This document shows positions 45,914 through 55,347 of a stretch of DNA of 64,000 bases, in pieces. How positions within the stretch are numbered: position 1 is the stretch's first letter; each line of letters starts with the position of its first letter. The DNA is from Alcanivorax profundi (GTDB lineage: Bacteria > Pseudomonadota > Gammaproteobacteria > Pseudomonadales > Alcanivoracaceae): NCBI RefSeq assembly GCF_003597125.1, contig NZ_QYYA01000002.1, positions 934,537 through 998,536 on the forward strand, given 5' to 3'. The notes below the pieces were generated by a model. The model had not been told where the DNA came from. It saw only the letters and a list, made by a program, of their open reading frames with translations, and made no database searches. The position numbers were made by a program, and so were the translations under genes.

Positions 45914-48900
45914 ATGAAAATAAAACTATTGGGCCTGGCAGTGGCGAGCACCTTGTTGGCTGCATGTGGTGGCGAGGCCGATGATCCCACAACACGGAAC
46001 TGGCAGATTGGCGAGGTGTACTACAGCTACCCTTACGAGGGTCAGCAAGGGGTTTCGCCGAAGACGCCAATAATCGCCCGTTTCTCTCATGCGGTCAGCG
46101 TAGAGTCTGGCAATGTTCAGCTACTCAGATGTGACACCCAGGCGGATACCTGCGAAGGGGCGACCCCCGTTGCACTGGGCGAGCCGCAGGCTCTCGATGG
46201 TGGTTTGGGGGTTTCGATCCAGCCCCAGCAGCCGCTGGAGTTCGCCACCCACTACCGTCTCGAGTTCAGTGATCTGGATACAGGTAATGGCATTGCCGCG
46301 TTCCCTGATGGCGGGATGGACTTCACCACTCGTATGGATGCGGATGGACCGTTAAGTCACCGCAAGCAAGGCGCCGCACTGGTTGTCCGCCAGCTGATCC
46401 CTGATGGGGATACCCTGCCTTTCATGGATTTCAGTGCCTTGCGCTTGCAGTTCAACCAGATGCTCAACACCGATACGGTGAGGTACGGTGACACCGATGC
46501 GGATGCCAGCATTGAGTTGGAACATCAGGGTCAAACCGTGCCGGCTATCCTGTTGGTCAAGGGTAACGCGGTGACCGTGGATCCGATTGAGGATCTTGCT
46601 GCAGGTGAGACCTACACACTGAAGCTGACCTCCTCGGTGCGGGGTGTCGATGATGCCCAGTTGACCGGCGGGTTCGAAAAGAGCTGGCAGGCGGGTAACT
46701 CCAAGCCCCGTGCCACGCTGGTGCAGGAAGTGGTAAAAGCCAGCGACGTGCTGGAAGATCCCTGCAACCAGGTCGGCGCGCTCACTGCCAAACTTACCGG
46801 CGAGGCGATGAACTGTGTGCCGCTGCAGTCCACTCTGCTAGGCAGCAAGGATGCCACCTTGCAATCCGGCAATGTGTACGCGGAGCTGGCACATCTTCCG
46901 AATTACCCGGATGTCTCGCCGTTGCGTATCGCACGTAACAGCTTGCTCACCGGGTCCAATATCGACGTGAAGGTTGGGGGCGATGTGCCGGCAGGGATCA
47001 GTACCGGGGATATTTCCGTGACCTTCCTGTCCGATGCGTCCGGTTATCTGCTGCCCAACCCCTACAGTGATGCCCACGAGGCACCCAAGCAGGTGCGTCT
47101 GTACATGGACGTTTCCATGACCGCAGAAAATCCAGAGGCCAATGGCGCGCTTAGCCAGACGCTGATGCATGTGGAGCTCAATGGCATGGCGCTGGTGCAA
47201 AATGGGCGGATGGAAATTGATGCGGTGGGCATTGTCGAGCCAAAGATTCTGGGTCAGGAAACCGCGTTCGGGCTGCTCAGTTTTCACATGAAATCCTATG
47301 AGGATCAGGAGAGAGCTCCGCAGCCGGTACCGGACATGACGTCCCCCGTGCTGCAGAGCATGACTCCCGCGGCCAATGATAGTGGTGTGGCAGACAAGGC
47401 TCGCCCCGGTGACCCGATCATTCTCAACTTCAGTGAGCCGCTTGACCCGGCAACCCTGGAGCAGCCGGGAGCGGTTACCTTTACGCATAACGGCATGGAA
47501 GAAAATGTTGAGTGGGCGCTGGATGGCGCCACGTTGGTGCTGCATCCGCAAATGCCTCTGGTCATGGGAGAAAGTTATGCCGTTGCGTTGGGCGGCCAGG
47601 TGACTGACTTGGCAGGCAATCCGCTGGCTTCGGTGAATGCGACCCTGCAGATGCCTGCCCGGGTGGGAGACGCTCCTGCGCCGGTGGCCCTGACGACTTA
47701 CCCGGGCTTCCCCTGTGCCAGCGATAAGGAGCACTGGGAGATCGAAGCGGGCAACCACGGTTTTTGTCTGGGTGGCACCACCGACGATGACCGCACCCCT
47801 GTTCCGCTGATGCCGGCGGACCGTTCTATTCATGTCCGTTTTTCCCAGGATATTGATCCTGCCTCGGTGATCTTCGATAACAGTATCGCCTGTGACGTTG
47901 GTAGCTTCCGGGTTGAAAAGGTGGAGCTGGATCCTGCTACCGGCAAGCCGATGCGTTATGACGAGGACAGCACTCGCAAGTACCAGTGTGAGGAAGGGGT
48001 AAAAGGAAAGCTGGAAGTCGGCACCCGCAGTCTTGTCTTCACTCCTGCGGAACCGTGGGAAGAAGGGACATACTACCGTTATGTCCTGATGAGTGTGAAT
48101 GGCACCAGTGCGCAGCAGCCCAACGACTGTTCCAGCGGTGAGGCGATTTGCTCCACCGCGGGCAAGCGATTGCAGACAGCGGTGCTGAGCGCACCGGATG
48201 CGGACATGGGTGGCCCGAACATGCACTTGCACTTCATTGGCGCGCCCTCGGTGGCCAGTGTTTTCCAGCCCCTGCGTAACTTGCCAACCCTGGATATCAA
48301 TGCCAATGGCCACTTCGACAGCGGAGAGCCGGGTTATGGCAGTGAGGGGCGGGGAGTCAATACCACAGATCTGTTCATTGATGGCTATGACGGTGAAGGG
48401 CTGCTCTACGATCCGGAGTTGGTTTGCGATACTGAGGAGGGTTGTGACATCCATGTGGTAGGCGGCCTGAATACGGAGGTCTTTGGCATGGCCCCGTACA
48501 CCGACCCGGTCACCGGTGAGACTGGCCAGGCCGTTCGCGTGGGGTTGTATCCCACCATGATTCAGGCTTCGTCGGTTACCTTGTTGGTGAAAATCCTGGG
48601 TTTCATTCCCAGTGAAACTCCCACCGAAACGCAGTTCATGCGTATGCGCTATGACTGTGTGGCCTGGCCGGAAGATGCCGACAATTACTGTGAAAAGCGC
48701 AACCCGGATGGCAGTTATGTGTTTGACGAGATTCAGCGTCAGGGTTTGATCCCGGGTTGGATCGTGGAAACCGATGCCGGCCCGGAATTCCGTACCGATG
48801 TGGAACTGTTCATGGATGCGCCGTACATGCACATCGTGCTTAACGGCTCCCACAACCTGCACAGCTACCCGCTGACCATGAACCTGTCGGGCCCGGTAAC

Positions 48901-49060
48901 CTTCCTGCCGGACGGGCGCATCGTGATCAATCAGGTCAACGCCAATGCGATCCCTATCAATGTGGAGCTGGGTGTGCTGCTCAACACGCCCGAGATTTTC
49001 CTGAAAATCCCGGAAGGGGGGGTGGTTCTGCAGTATCTCGGCGCACCATTGAAAAACTGA
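45914..49060 (+). CDS. Large Ig-like-domain lipoprotein, module 1
   Basis: A 1048-residue predicted outer membrane lipoprotein (lipobox TLLAAC, Cys18; Gly at +2). SbsA-like Ig domains occur at about 40-145 (VSPKTPIIARFSHAV), 475-575 (RPGDPIILNFSEPLDPATLE... VTDLAGNPLA) and 630-760 (ADRSIHVRFSQDIDPAS). Between them is GYLLPNPYSDAHEAPKQVRL, and YPGFPCAS at about 597. The C-terminal 200 residues end in FLPDGRIVINQ...EGGVVLQYLG. No GXSXG lipase motif was seen. ATG 45914 is chosen for AGGAG six bases upstream. Paralogous along its length to the lipoprotein at 50745. Function unknown. Confidence 0.75.
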   Translation: MKIKLLGLAVASTLLAACGGEADDPTTRNWQIGEVYYSYPYEGQQGVSPKTPIIARFSHAVSVESGNVQLLRCDTQADTCEGATPVALGEPQALDGGLGVSIQPQQPLEFATHYRLEFSDLDTGNGIAAFPDGGMDFTTRMDADGPLSHRKQGAALVVRQLIPDGDTLPFMDFSALRLQFNQMLNTDTVRYGDTDADASIELEHQGQTVPAILLVKGNAVTVDPIEDLAAGETYTLKLTSSVRGVDDAQLTGGFEKSWQAGNSKPRATLVQEVVKASDVLEDPCNQVGALTAKLTGEAMNCVPLQSTLLGSKDATLQSGNVYAELAHLPNYPDVSPLRIARNSLLTGSNIDVKVGGDVPAGISTGDISVTFLSDASGYLLPNPYSDAHEAPKQVRLYMDVSMTAENPEANGALSQTLMHVELNGMALVQNGRMEIDAVGIVEPKILGQETAFGLLSFHMKSYEDQERAPQPVPDMTSPVLQSMTPAANDSGVADKARPGDPIILNFSEPLDPATLEQPGAVTFTHNGMEENVEWALDGATLVLHPQMPLVMGESYAVALGGQVTDLAGNPLASVNATLQMPARVGDAPAPVALTTYPGFPCASDKEHWEIEAGNHGFCLGGTTDDDRTPVPLMPADRSIHVRFSQDIDPASVIFDNSIACDVGSFRVEKVELDPATGKPMRYDEDSTRKYQCEEGVKGKLEVGTRSLVFTPAEPWEEGTYYRYVLMSVNGTSAQQPNDCSSGEAICSTAGKRLQTAVLSAPDADMGGPNMHLHFIGAPSVASVFQPLRNLPTLDINANGHFDSGEPGYGSEGRGVNTTDLFIDGYDGEGLLYDPELVCDTEEGCDIHVVGGLNTEVFGMAPYTDPVTGETGQAVRVGLYPTMIQASSVTLLVKILGFIPSETPTETQFMRMRYDCVAWPEDADNYCEKRNPDGSYVFDEIQRQGLIPGWIVETDAGPEFRTDVELFMDAPYMHIVLNGSHNLHSYPLTMNLSGPVTFLPDGRIVINQVNANAIPINVELGVLLNTPEIFLKIPEGGVVLQYLGAPLKN

Positions 49061-49070
49061 TTAACCAGGA

Positions 49071-49107
49071 ACACCCAAAAGCCGGCCTTGTGCCGGCTTT
49101 TGGGTGT
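49071..49107 (+). terminator. Strong terminator between the two barrel/lipoprotein modules
   Basis: ACACCCAAAAGCCGGC and GCCGGCTTTTGGGTGT are exact 16-bp inverted copies around a CTTGT loop, beginning 11 bp after the first lipoprotein stop. The stem includes A4/T4 tracts, so termination is likely. It makes the two modules separate transcription units. Confidence 0.85.
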
Positions 49108-49373
49108 CAAGCGCAAGGCATTGTGGCAAACGGCCGCTGGCGCCGCTCAAATAACACTCTGATTACACACTCTTACAAGCCCGTCAAATCACACACTTTT
49201 CTCAACCATTCCCAACCTTTTCTCAACGGCTGTAGTACGGCCGTTTTGTTTTACTTATTGCATATACACAGGCAGGAACAGGCAGGGGCTGCATAGCTTT
49301 CACCCGTTCTTGTCCATACAAGAGCCACCCTGAGCGTGGCGATAAACCGAATAACAAACGCCGGAGACGCGCT
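49108..49373. other. Promoter-containing gap upstream of module 2
   Basis: Together with the terminator this gap (313 bp in all) separates the modules. It contains TTGTTTTACTTATTGCATATA with a possible promoter near 49244-49264 and a CGGC...GCCG hairpin with trailing T-rich sequence at about 49220-49250. No reading frame worth calling was seen. Confidence 0.4.
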
Positions 49374-50732
49374 ATGACCATCCGTAAACTGTCCCAGTTC
49401 GGGGCTGCCGCTTTTGCCACCTCTTTACTGGCCGCACCGGTCGCCTGGGGCGCAATGGGGAACACTGCCAGCACCTATGGCCTGCTGCCTATTGATGTGG
49501 GTACCGCACAAGGGATGTCCCTGTTCAATACCCAGGCTTCGGCGCTGTACTACAACCCTGCCTATCTGACCCGCGACCCTCGTGGTGAAATGACCGTGGG
49601 GCTATTGCACGGTGAGCATGACCTGCGGGTGAGCAGCAACGGCAACCCGAGCGGTGGGGGGGCGGCCGTTATTCGCGATGGCGACAAAGCGAATGTGTCC
49701 GACACCCAGCAGCAAGTCATTGCCCTGAAAACCGACCTCACCGACATGATGAAAGGTGAGCACCCCCTGTATTTTGCGATTATCGCCGGGGTGGAAAAGT
49801 ACGGTGAGGAAATGCTGGCGTTTGAATCCCAGAACTCCCGTGAAGGCCAATTCATGCAATACGGGCGTCAGCCGCTGTTTCTGAACCTTGGGGGCGGCCT
49901 GGAGGTCGCCAACGGGATTACCACCGGGGCCTCTGCCCACGTATCCCTGCGCAGCGAAGCCACCCTGATTGCCAGTGCAGATCTGGCCGGGGAAACGCAG
50001 TATGAAGAGCTGACTGTGACAGCCAAACCGATCATTCGTCCTGTGCTTTCCATGAACATGGAGTGGGACAAGATATTCTGTGGCAAGGAAGATTGTGGTT
50101 TCTGGACAGGGCTGGAAACGGCCTTTGCCTTCCGTGGCCATACAGAAGCCCGTACCGCAGTGGAATCCAACCTGACTATCCCGGGTACCGTGATTGATCC
50201 GGGCATCACGGTTCTTATCGACACAATCGATTCCTACCAGCCGGACATTTTCAGCGCGGGCCTGTTGTACCACTTCAGTGACAATTTCCGGGCTTCCGTG
50301 TCCGTGGAGCAGCAGAACTGGAAAGACCTGGAAGATCAGCTGGAGCGCGATACCGTCAAGGATCAGGCCAATGCCAAGTTCAAGGACATCATCGTGCCGC
50401 GGATCGGTGCGGAGTGGACAGTGAATGACCACATCATTCTGTTTGGCGGTGTGGCTTATCAGGAGAGCCCACTGGAAAGCATCCAGACGCCGGACGTGAA
50501 CTATTTCGACAACGATCGCCTGATCGTCGGTGTCGGCAGTGCCCTGATCATCAAGAATCCGCCGATCCTGGCCTATCCCATGCGTCTCGACTTTGGGTAC
50601 CAGTATCAGCAGCTGCAGGAGCGTGACTTCGAGCTGACCTCGACCAACCCCAGTGTGACCAACCCCTATGAAAGCGTCAGCACAGACGGCGACGTTCATG
50701 TATTCAGCGGGTCCCTGACCCTGAAGTTCTAA
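49374..50732 (+). CDS. FadL/OmpP1-like outer membrane protein, module 2
   Basis: A 452-residue paralogue of the 44576 protein. Signal peptide MTIRKLSQFGAAAFATSLLA then cleavage near WGA (27). The shared features include MGNTASTYGLLPIDVGTAQG, ALYYNPAYLTRD, EHPLYF..GVEKYGEEMLAF, YGRQPLFLNLGGG, the Cys pair FCGKEDCGFW, TIPGTVIDPGI, IDSYQPDIFSAGL, DIIVPRIGAEW and the final SLTLKF. GGAGACGCGCT precedes the ATG. The barrel probably conducts a hydrophobic molecule across the outer membrane; the substrate is unknown. Confidence 0.75.
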   Translation: MTIRKLSQFGAAAFATSLLAAPVAWGAMGNTASTYGLLPIDVGTAQGMSLFNTQASALYYNPAYLTRDPRGEMTVGLLHGEHDLRVSSNGNPSGGGAAVIRDGDKANVSDTQQQVIALKTDLTDMMKGEHPLYFAIIAGVEKYGEEMLAFESQNSREGQFMQYGRQPLFLNLGGGLEVANGITTGASAHVSLRSEATLIASADLAGETQYEELTVTAKPIIRPVLSMNMEWDKIFCGKEDCGFWTGLETAFAFRGHTEARTAVESNLTIPGTVIDPGITVLIDTIDSYQPDIFSAGLLYHFSDNFRASVSVEQQNWKDLEDQLERDTVKDQANAKFKDIIVPRIGAEWTVNDHIILFGGVAYQESPLESIQTPDVNYFDNDRLIVGVGSALIIKNPPILAYPMRLDFGYQYQQLQERDFELTSTNPSVTNPYESVSTDGDVHVFSGSLTLKF

Positions 50733-50744
50733 CGGAGGTGCACC

Positions 50745-53700
50745 ATGAAAAAGAACAAGATTGCCCTCGCCATCACCGCACTTGCTACCGCCACCCTGGT
50801 GGGCTGTGGGGGTGACAGCGATGACGTGAGCTTCAATACGGCGACCTTCAATCCCCGTAACCTGCACTACACTTATCCGTTGGATAACCAGCAGCAGGTG
50901 GCGCCCCGGACTATCGTAGCGTTGCAGTTCAGCCATGAAGTCACGGCGGATGCCGGCAACTTCTCCTTTACGGGGCCGGATGATGAGGACGTAGCATTCA
51001 CCCTGGAATCCGTTGCTGATGGCAAGGGGGTAGTATTGACGCCGGTTGATGCCCTTGAGCCTGCTTCAGATTACAAAGTGGTCATGAACGGCGTGACCGT
51101 GCTGGGCGAAACCACCACCTTCAAGGACGGTACGCTCAACTTTACTACGCGCGCAGCCTTGCAAGGCCCGGTGGAGACACAAAAAACCGCCGCCAACTTT
51201 GAGGTGGAGTCGCTGTTTCCCGATGATCAACAGTTCGAAAGCATGGATTTCTCCACCTTTCGTCTGCGTACCAGTCATCCCATCGAGCGCTCCACCGTGG
51301 TCTACGGTGATACGGTCAGCCTGAGCAAGGATGGCGAGTTGGTAGACGCGCAGATGCTGGTCAGCCGAAACGCGATCAGTGTGGACCCCATCGAGGACAT
51401 GACCCCGGGTGCCACCTATGAGCTGTCGGTGAATGGCATCAAGAGTGTATTTGGTGAAGACATCGCCCCCTACACCCACACCACGGTTCCCCAGGATACT
51501 ACCTCTCCCACGACTGGTGAGCGGGCGGTACTGGTGACCAATGCCCCGCCTGCGGACGATACGCTGGGCTGTCGTGATGAAGGCGTGCGGGTTTCTGACC
51601 TGACGGGTCAACCGATCAACTGCGTGCCGGTGAACAGCACTCTGCTACAAGACAAAACCGTGTCCAAGCAACAGGGCGATGTCTATGCCGAGCTGGCCTT
51701 TACTCCGAACTTCCCGGAGATCACCCCGCTGCGAGTCAAGAAGGGTGGCATTCTGAAAGGGGATTCCCTGGAAGTGCTTATTGGTGGTGAAGTGCCTGTC
51801 GGGTTCGATTCCGGTGAAGTGACCGTGCAGATCATTTCCGATGCCACCGGTTATCTGTTCCCCAACCCCAATGCCGACAGTGATGAAGCACCGAAGCAGC
51901 TGCGCTTGTTCATGGATGTGGCCTTCTCCACCAAGGATGCCCGCGCCAATGGGGCCTTTACGCAAAACCTGCTGCACCTTGAGCTGGTGGGGTCCGGGCT
52001 GATTACCGATGGCAAGCTCAACACCGATGCCATCACCATTGTCGAGCCGCGTGTCTTGGGTGTCGATAATGCCTACGGCGTACTGAGTTTCCGCATGGAA
52101 TCCTATCGCGATCAGGAAACCGCTCCTCTCCCTCCGATTGATGCAGAGAATCCCTTTGTGCCGGTGCTGGATGGCGAGAATGGACAGGAGCTTTCCTGGC
52201 AGCCGGGTAATGTGGCGGACCGGATGGAGCCGGGCGACCCGATCATCATCCATTTCAATGAGGTGCTGGAAGCCGCCTCCATTGTGGCCGGTGAGAGCCT
52301 GATGCTCACCAAGGGTGGCATGGCGGAACCGTTCAGCTGGAAGCTGGATGGCAGTGCCTTGATCATCACCCCCGACAGCCCGGTGGAATACGGTGTGGAA
52401 TATGTGGTCACAACCACTCCGGAGATTACCGATCTTGCCGGTAATGCCTTGCAGATGCTCGACAGTCTGGAAGGGGATAACAGCCTGGACTTCATGCTGC
52501 CGGAATACGTGGTAAATGATCCTGAGGATGTTCGCCGTGGTCCCTATGCTTCGGTGGTATACCCAGGGTTCCCCTGTGCCAGTACGGTGGCGTCCCAAGG
52601 GGAAATTGATGCCGGCACCCAGGGGGTGTGTGTGTCTTCAAGCCCGGAAGCCCAGCAGGTGGCAGTGGACCCGCTGCCGATTGTGGACTTGCCGGCCAAC
52701 CGTGACATCCGGGTACGTTTTTCTCAGAACATGAATGCCGACACCATTGTGCTGGGTGATACCTTCCTGGTGGAAAAGGATAACGGCGGCAGCTGGGAGC
52801 CGGTGGATGGGCAACTGGTCGTGCAAACCCGCAGTCTCACCTTTGCACCGGAAACTGCCTGGGAAGAGGGCGCGCTGTACCGCTATGTGCTCGCGGGTAA
52901 CGGTGGTGGTACCGGCTGTGCGGGTATCTGCTCGGCTGACGATTTGCCCCTGCAGACCGCCCCCCTGTTGGGAGGTGGCTTGACGGACGGCGGGCCGGAC
53001 ATGGAAATCCTGTTCCGTGGGGGCGTGGCGGTGAACACCGTGTTCCAGGAGCTGGATAACCTGCAAAGTGCGGATGTCAATAACAACTTCCAGATCGATA
53101 GCGGTGAACCGGTTGCCACCGGGAACGTGATTGACCCGGTGGATACGCCAGCCAATGCCACCTTGATCCTGCCTCGTGATGGCGGTGGCACAGGGCTGAT
53201 TACCGCGGCCAACACCGGTTGTGGCTTTGAAGGTACGCCGCCTTATACCTCTGAAGACCAGATCCGCTGTGACAGCAACCGGATTATGTATGTCACCGGG
53301 ATGCTCAACACCGAAATCCTCGACTTCGATGCTGAGCAACAGGGTGTGCCTGTGGTGATCTATCCCACTACCGTGGCGCTCACCAACCTGGACGCCACTG
53401 CGGTAGTCGGGCTGGATCTGAATGTGCTGGATTCTCAGAGCACCCTGGATGTCATCCCGGTGTTGGGGCCGATTTTGACCGATTTGCTGGAGGTGACACT
53501 GGGGACGGTGGATGATCTGGTCAATGCATTGGCGGGTCAGTTCGGTGGTGAAGGGGTATTGGGCAGCCTGCTGGGAGTGCTGGGCGATGTGGGCCTGGTG
53601 CCGATTGAGACTGCCACCGGCCCGAACATCATGCGTATTCGCTACGAGCCCGAGGACCCCAATGACCCGAACAGTCCACGCACGGTCCCGCCGGTGGGCT

Positions 53701-54005
53701 ACATCGTGGAAACGCCGGACGGCCCGGTGTTCCGGATCCAGTTCGACCTGCTGTTCGATGCCCCGGCCCTGAGCCTGCCGCTGGGTCTGGAGCACAACGT
53801 GAAAGGCCTGCCCATTGACGATGTGATCCTGGAAGGTCCGCTGGACTTCCTGCCTGATGGCCGCCTGTTCATTGGTCTGCAGAACCTGGAATCCAAGAAC
53901 GTGGATCTGGAGATCAGTCTTGCTGGCCTGGAAGGCGGGCAGGTGAACCTGATCATTCCGCCGGGTGGCATCAACCTGAGCTACCAGAGCGCGTCGATCA
54001 AATAA
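50745..54005 (+). CDS. Large Ig-like-domain lipoprotein, module 2
   Basis: A 1086-residue lipoprotein (lipobox TLVGC, Cys21) with the same plan as the 45914 protein: Ig-like domains near 40-145 (APRTIVALQFSHEV), 490-590 (EPGDPIIIHFNEVLEAASIV) and 645-745 (ANRDIRVRFSQNMNADT); GYLFPNPNADSDEAPKQLRL; YPGFPCAS near 606; the ending FLPDGRLFIGLQ...GGINLSYQSA. It has an extra hydrophobic Leu/Val/Gly-rich segment at about 905-950 (VLGPILTDLLEVTLGTVDDL, GVLGSLLGVLGDVGL) that module 1 lacks. GGAGGTGCACC precedes the ATG. It starts 12 bp after the barrel gene. No enzyme motif seen. Confidence 0.75.
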   Translation: MKKNKIALAITALATATLVGCGGDSDDVSFNTATFNPRNLHYTYPLDNQQQVAPRTIVALQFSHEVTADAGNFSFTGPDDEDVAFTLESVADGKGVVLTPVDALEPASDYKVVMNGVTVLGETTTFKDGTLNFTTRAALQGPVETQKTAANFEVESLFPDDQQFESMDFSTFRLRTSHPIERSTVVYGDTVSLSKDGELVDAQMLVSRNAISVDPIEDMTPGATYELSVNGIKSVFGEDIAPYTHTTVPQDTTSPTTGERAVLVTNAPPADDTLGCRDEGVRVSDLTGQPINCVPVNSTLLQDKTVSKQQGDVYAELAFTPNFPEITPLRVKKGGILKGDSLEVLIGGEVPVGFDSGEVTVQIISDATGYLFPNPNADSDEAPKQLRLFMDVAFSTKDARANGAFTQNLLHLELVGSGLITDGKLNTDAITIVEPRVLGVDNAYGVLSFRMESYRDQETAPLPPIDAENPFVPVLDGENGQELSWQPGNVADRMEPGDPIIIHFNEVLEAASIVAGESLMLTKGGMAEPFSWKLDGSALIITPDSPVEYGVEYVVTTTPEITDLAGNALQMLDSLEGDNSLDFMLPEYVVNDPEDVRRGPYASVVYPGFPCASTVASQGEIDAGTQGVCVSSSPEAQQVAVDPLPIVDLPANRDIRVRFSQNMNADTIVLGDTFLVEKDNGGSWEPVDGQLVVQTRSLTFAPETAWEEGALYRYVLAGNGGGTGCAGICSADDLPLQTAPLLGGGLTDGGPDMEILFRGGVAVNTVFQELDNLQSADVNNNFQIDSGEPVATGNVIDPVDTPANATLILPRDGGGTGLITAANTGCGFEGTPPYTSEDQIRCDSNRIMYVTGMLNTEILDFDAEQQGVPVVIYPTTVALTNLDATAVVGLDLNVLDSQSTLDVIPVLGPILTDLLEVTLGTVDDLVNALAGQFGGEGVLGSLLGVLGDVGLVPIETATGPNIMRIRYEPEDPNDPNSPRTVPPVGYIVETPDGPVFRIQFDLLFDAPALSLPLGLEHNVKGLPIDDVILEGPLDFLPDGRLFIGLQNLESKNVDLEISLAGLEGGQVNLIIPPGGINLSYQSASIK

Positions 54006-54029
54006 CGCGCCCTGCAGGCTTGACCCCGC

Positions 54030-54060
54030 AATGCCCCGGTTCGCCGGGGCATTGTTGTTT
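54030..54060 (+). terminator. Rho-independent terminator after module 2
   Basis: AATGCCCCGG, loop TTCG, CCGGGGCATT, then GTTGTTT. A perfect 10-bp stem with a UUCG tetraloop 24 bp after the second lipoprotein stop. Confidence 0.85.
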
Positions 54061-54111
54061 GTGGCGGCCCCTGTCCGTCCTGCCAGCCTATGCCCCCCGG
54101 TTCAGGCCCGA

Positions 54112-54117
54112 TATAAT
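54112..54117 (+). promoter_or_regulatory. Possible -10 box of the gcv operon
   Basis: A perfect TATAAT lies 30 bp upstream of the gcvT ATG. No clear TTGACA-like -35 is seen at the usual distance. No glycine riboswitch was recognised in the 140 bp upstream of gcvT. Confidence 0.35.
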
Positions 54118-54146
54118 TCCCCCCACATTTGTATCGTGGTGTAGTT

Positions 54147-55226
54147 ATGGGTCATCGCACAGCTTTATATGACGCTCACCTGGCCGCTGGCGGCAAGATG
54201 GTGGATTTCGGCGGCTGGGACATGCCGATCAATTACGGCTCCCAGATCGAGGAACACCATGCCGTGCGCCAGAAGGCTGGCGTCTTCGATGTCTCGCACA
54301 TGACGGTTGTGGAAGTGGCCGGCTCCGGTGCCCGCGACTACCTGCGCCACCTGCTGGCCAACGATGTCGACCGTGTCGCCCCTGGTCGTGCCCTTTACAG
54401 CGGCATGCTCAATGACCGCGGTGGTGTGATCGACGACCTGATCGTCTACAAACGCGACAATGACTACCGGCTGGTGGTAAATTGCGCGACCCGCGAAACC
54501 GACCTGGCCTGGATGGAACAGCATGCCGGCGGGTTTGCGGTGGATATTCGTGAGCGTGCGGACCTTGCCATGCTGGCTATCCAGGGCCCCGAGGCCCGGG
54601 ACATCACCGCTGGCCTGCTGGACGGCGCCCGTGCCGAGGCCGTACAGGCACTCAAGGTGTTTGGCTTTGCCGAAGACGGCGAATGGATGATTGCCCGCAC
54701 CGGCTACACCGGGGAAGACGGCGTAGAGATCATGCTGCCCGGTGCCGATGCGGTGGCGCTGTGGAATCAGCTGCTGGCCGCCGGTGTGGCCCCTACCGGC
54801 CTCGGTGCCCGTGACACCCTGCGGCTGGAAGCCGGCATGAACCTGTACGGCAACGACATGGACGACAGCATTACCCCCTGGGAAGCCAACATGGGCTGGA
54901 CCCTGGTGCTGAATGACCGTGATTTCATCGGTCGCCAGCCGCTGCTCAACCAGCAGGAAAATGGCCACGCCGAGCTGGTGGGGCTGGTGCTGGAAGGCAA
55001 GGGTGTGCTGCGCGCCCATCAGAAAGTGTTGATGCCCAACGGTGAAGAGGGCGAGATCACCAGCGGCACTTTTTCACCGACGCTGGGCAAGTCTATCGCC
55101 CTGGCCCGGTTGCCCGCCGGTGCCACCGGCAAGGTCGATGTGGAAATCCGCAACAAGCGCCAGCCGGCCCAGGTGGTCAAGGCACCGTTCGTGCGTAACG
55201 GCCAGGCGGTTTATAAAGCAATCTAG
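54147..55226 (+). CDS. gcvT: Glycine cleavage system T protein (aminomethyltransferase)
   Basis: Releases ammonia and transfers the methylene carbon to tetrahydrofolate. 359 residues from MGHRTALYDAHLAAGGKMVD. Motifs VDFGGWDMPINYGSQIEEHH, GVFDVSHM, LNDRGGVIDDLIVY, GYTGEDGVEIM, GARDTLRLEAGMNLYGND and the C-terminal ITSGTFSPTLGKSIAL define GcvT. The ATG at 54147 aligns with the family; one at 54129 adds six residues. First gene of gcvT-gcvH-gcvPA-gcvPB. Confidence 0.96.
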   Translation: MGHRTALYDAHLAAGGKMVDFGGWDMPINYGSQIEEHHAVRQKAGVFDVSHMTVVEVAGSGARDYLRHLLANDVDRVAPGRALYSGMLNDRGGVIDDLIVYKRDNDYRLVVNCATRETDLAWMEQHAGGFAVDIRERADLAMLAIQGPEARDITAGLLDGARAEAVQALKVFGFAEDGEWMIARTGYTGEDGVEIMLPGADAVALWNQLLAAGVAPTGLGARDTLRLEAGMNLYGNDMDDSITPWEANMGWTLVLNDRDFIGRQPLLNQQENGHAELVGLVLEGKGVLRAHQKVLMPNGEEGEITSGTFSPTLGKSIALARLPAGATGKVDVEIRNKRQPAQVVKAPFVRNGQAVYKAI

Positions 55227-55244
55227 TCGGGGCTTGTCCCGGCC

Positions 55245-55276
55245 ACTGTAGGAGCCATGCGAGCGGCTCCTACAGT
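55245..55276. repeat. GTAGGAGC-type inverted repeat between gcvT and gcvH
   Basis: ACTGTAGGAGCC (55245-55256) and GGCTCCTACAGT (55265-55276) are exact 12-bp inverted copies around an 8-bp loop. The GTAGGAGC core recurs in several other gaps of this window and resembles REP elements of Pseudomonas. Inside the operon it could reduce or stabilise downstream message. Confidence 0.75.
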
Positions 55277-55347
55277 AAAAAACAGGATTATTCAGCGTGC
55301 ACGCGTAAGGCGTGCTGCGTGCAAGCGACTCTTAACAGGAGACAACA

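Noticed and set aside
46838..48862. 674-codon minus-strand frame opposite the module 1 lipoprotein
   Set aside because: Antisense to a gene with clear lipobox, start site and a paralogue; the frame has low-complexity composition and no start context.
45914..54005. Lipase (VolA-like) active site in the large lipoproteins
   Set aside because: No GXSXG followed by suitable Asp and His was found in either protein; only the pairing with a FadL-like barrel resembles VolA.
54006..54146. Glycine riboswitch before gcvT
   Set aside because: The leader is about 100 bp after a terminator and shows no tandem glycine aptamer motif.
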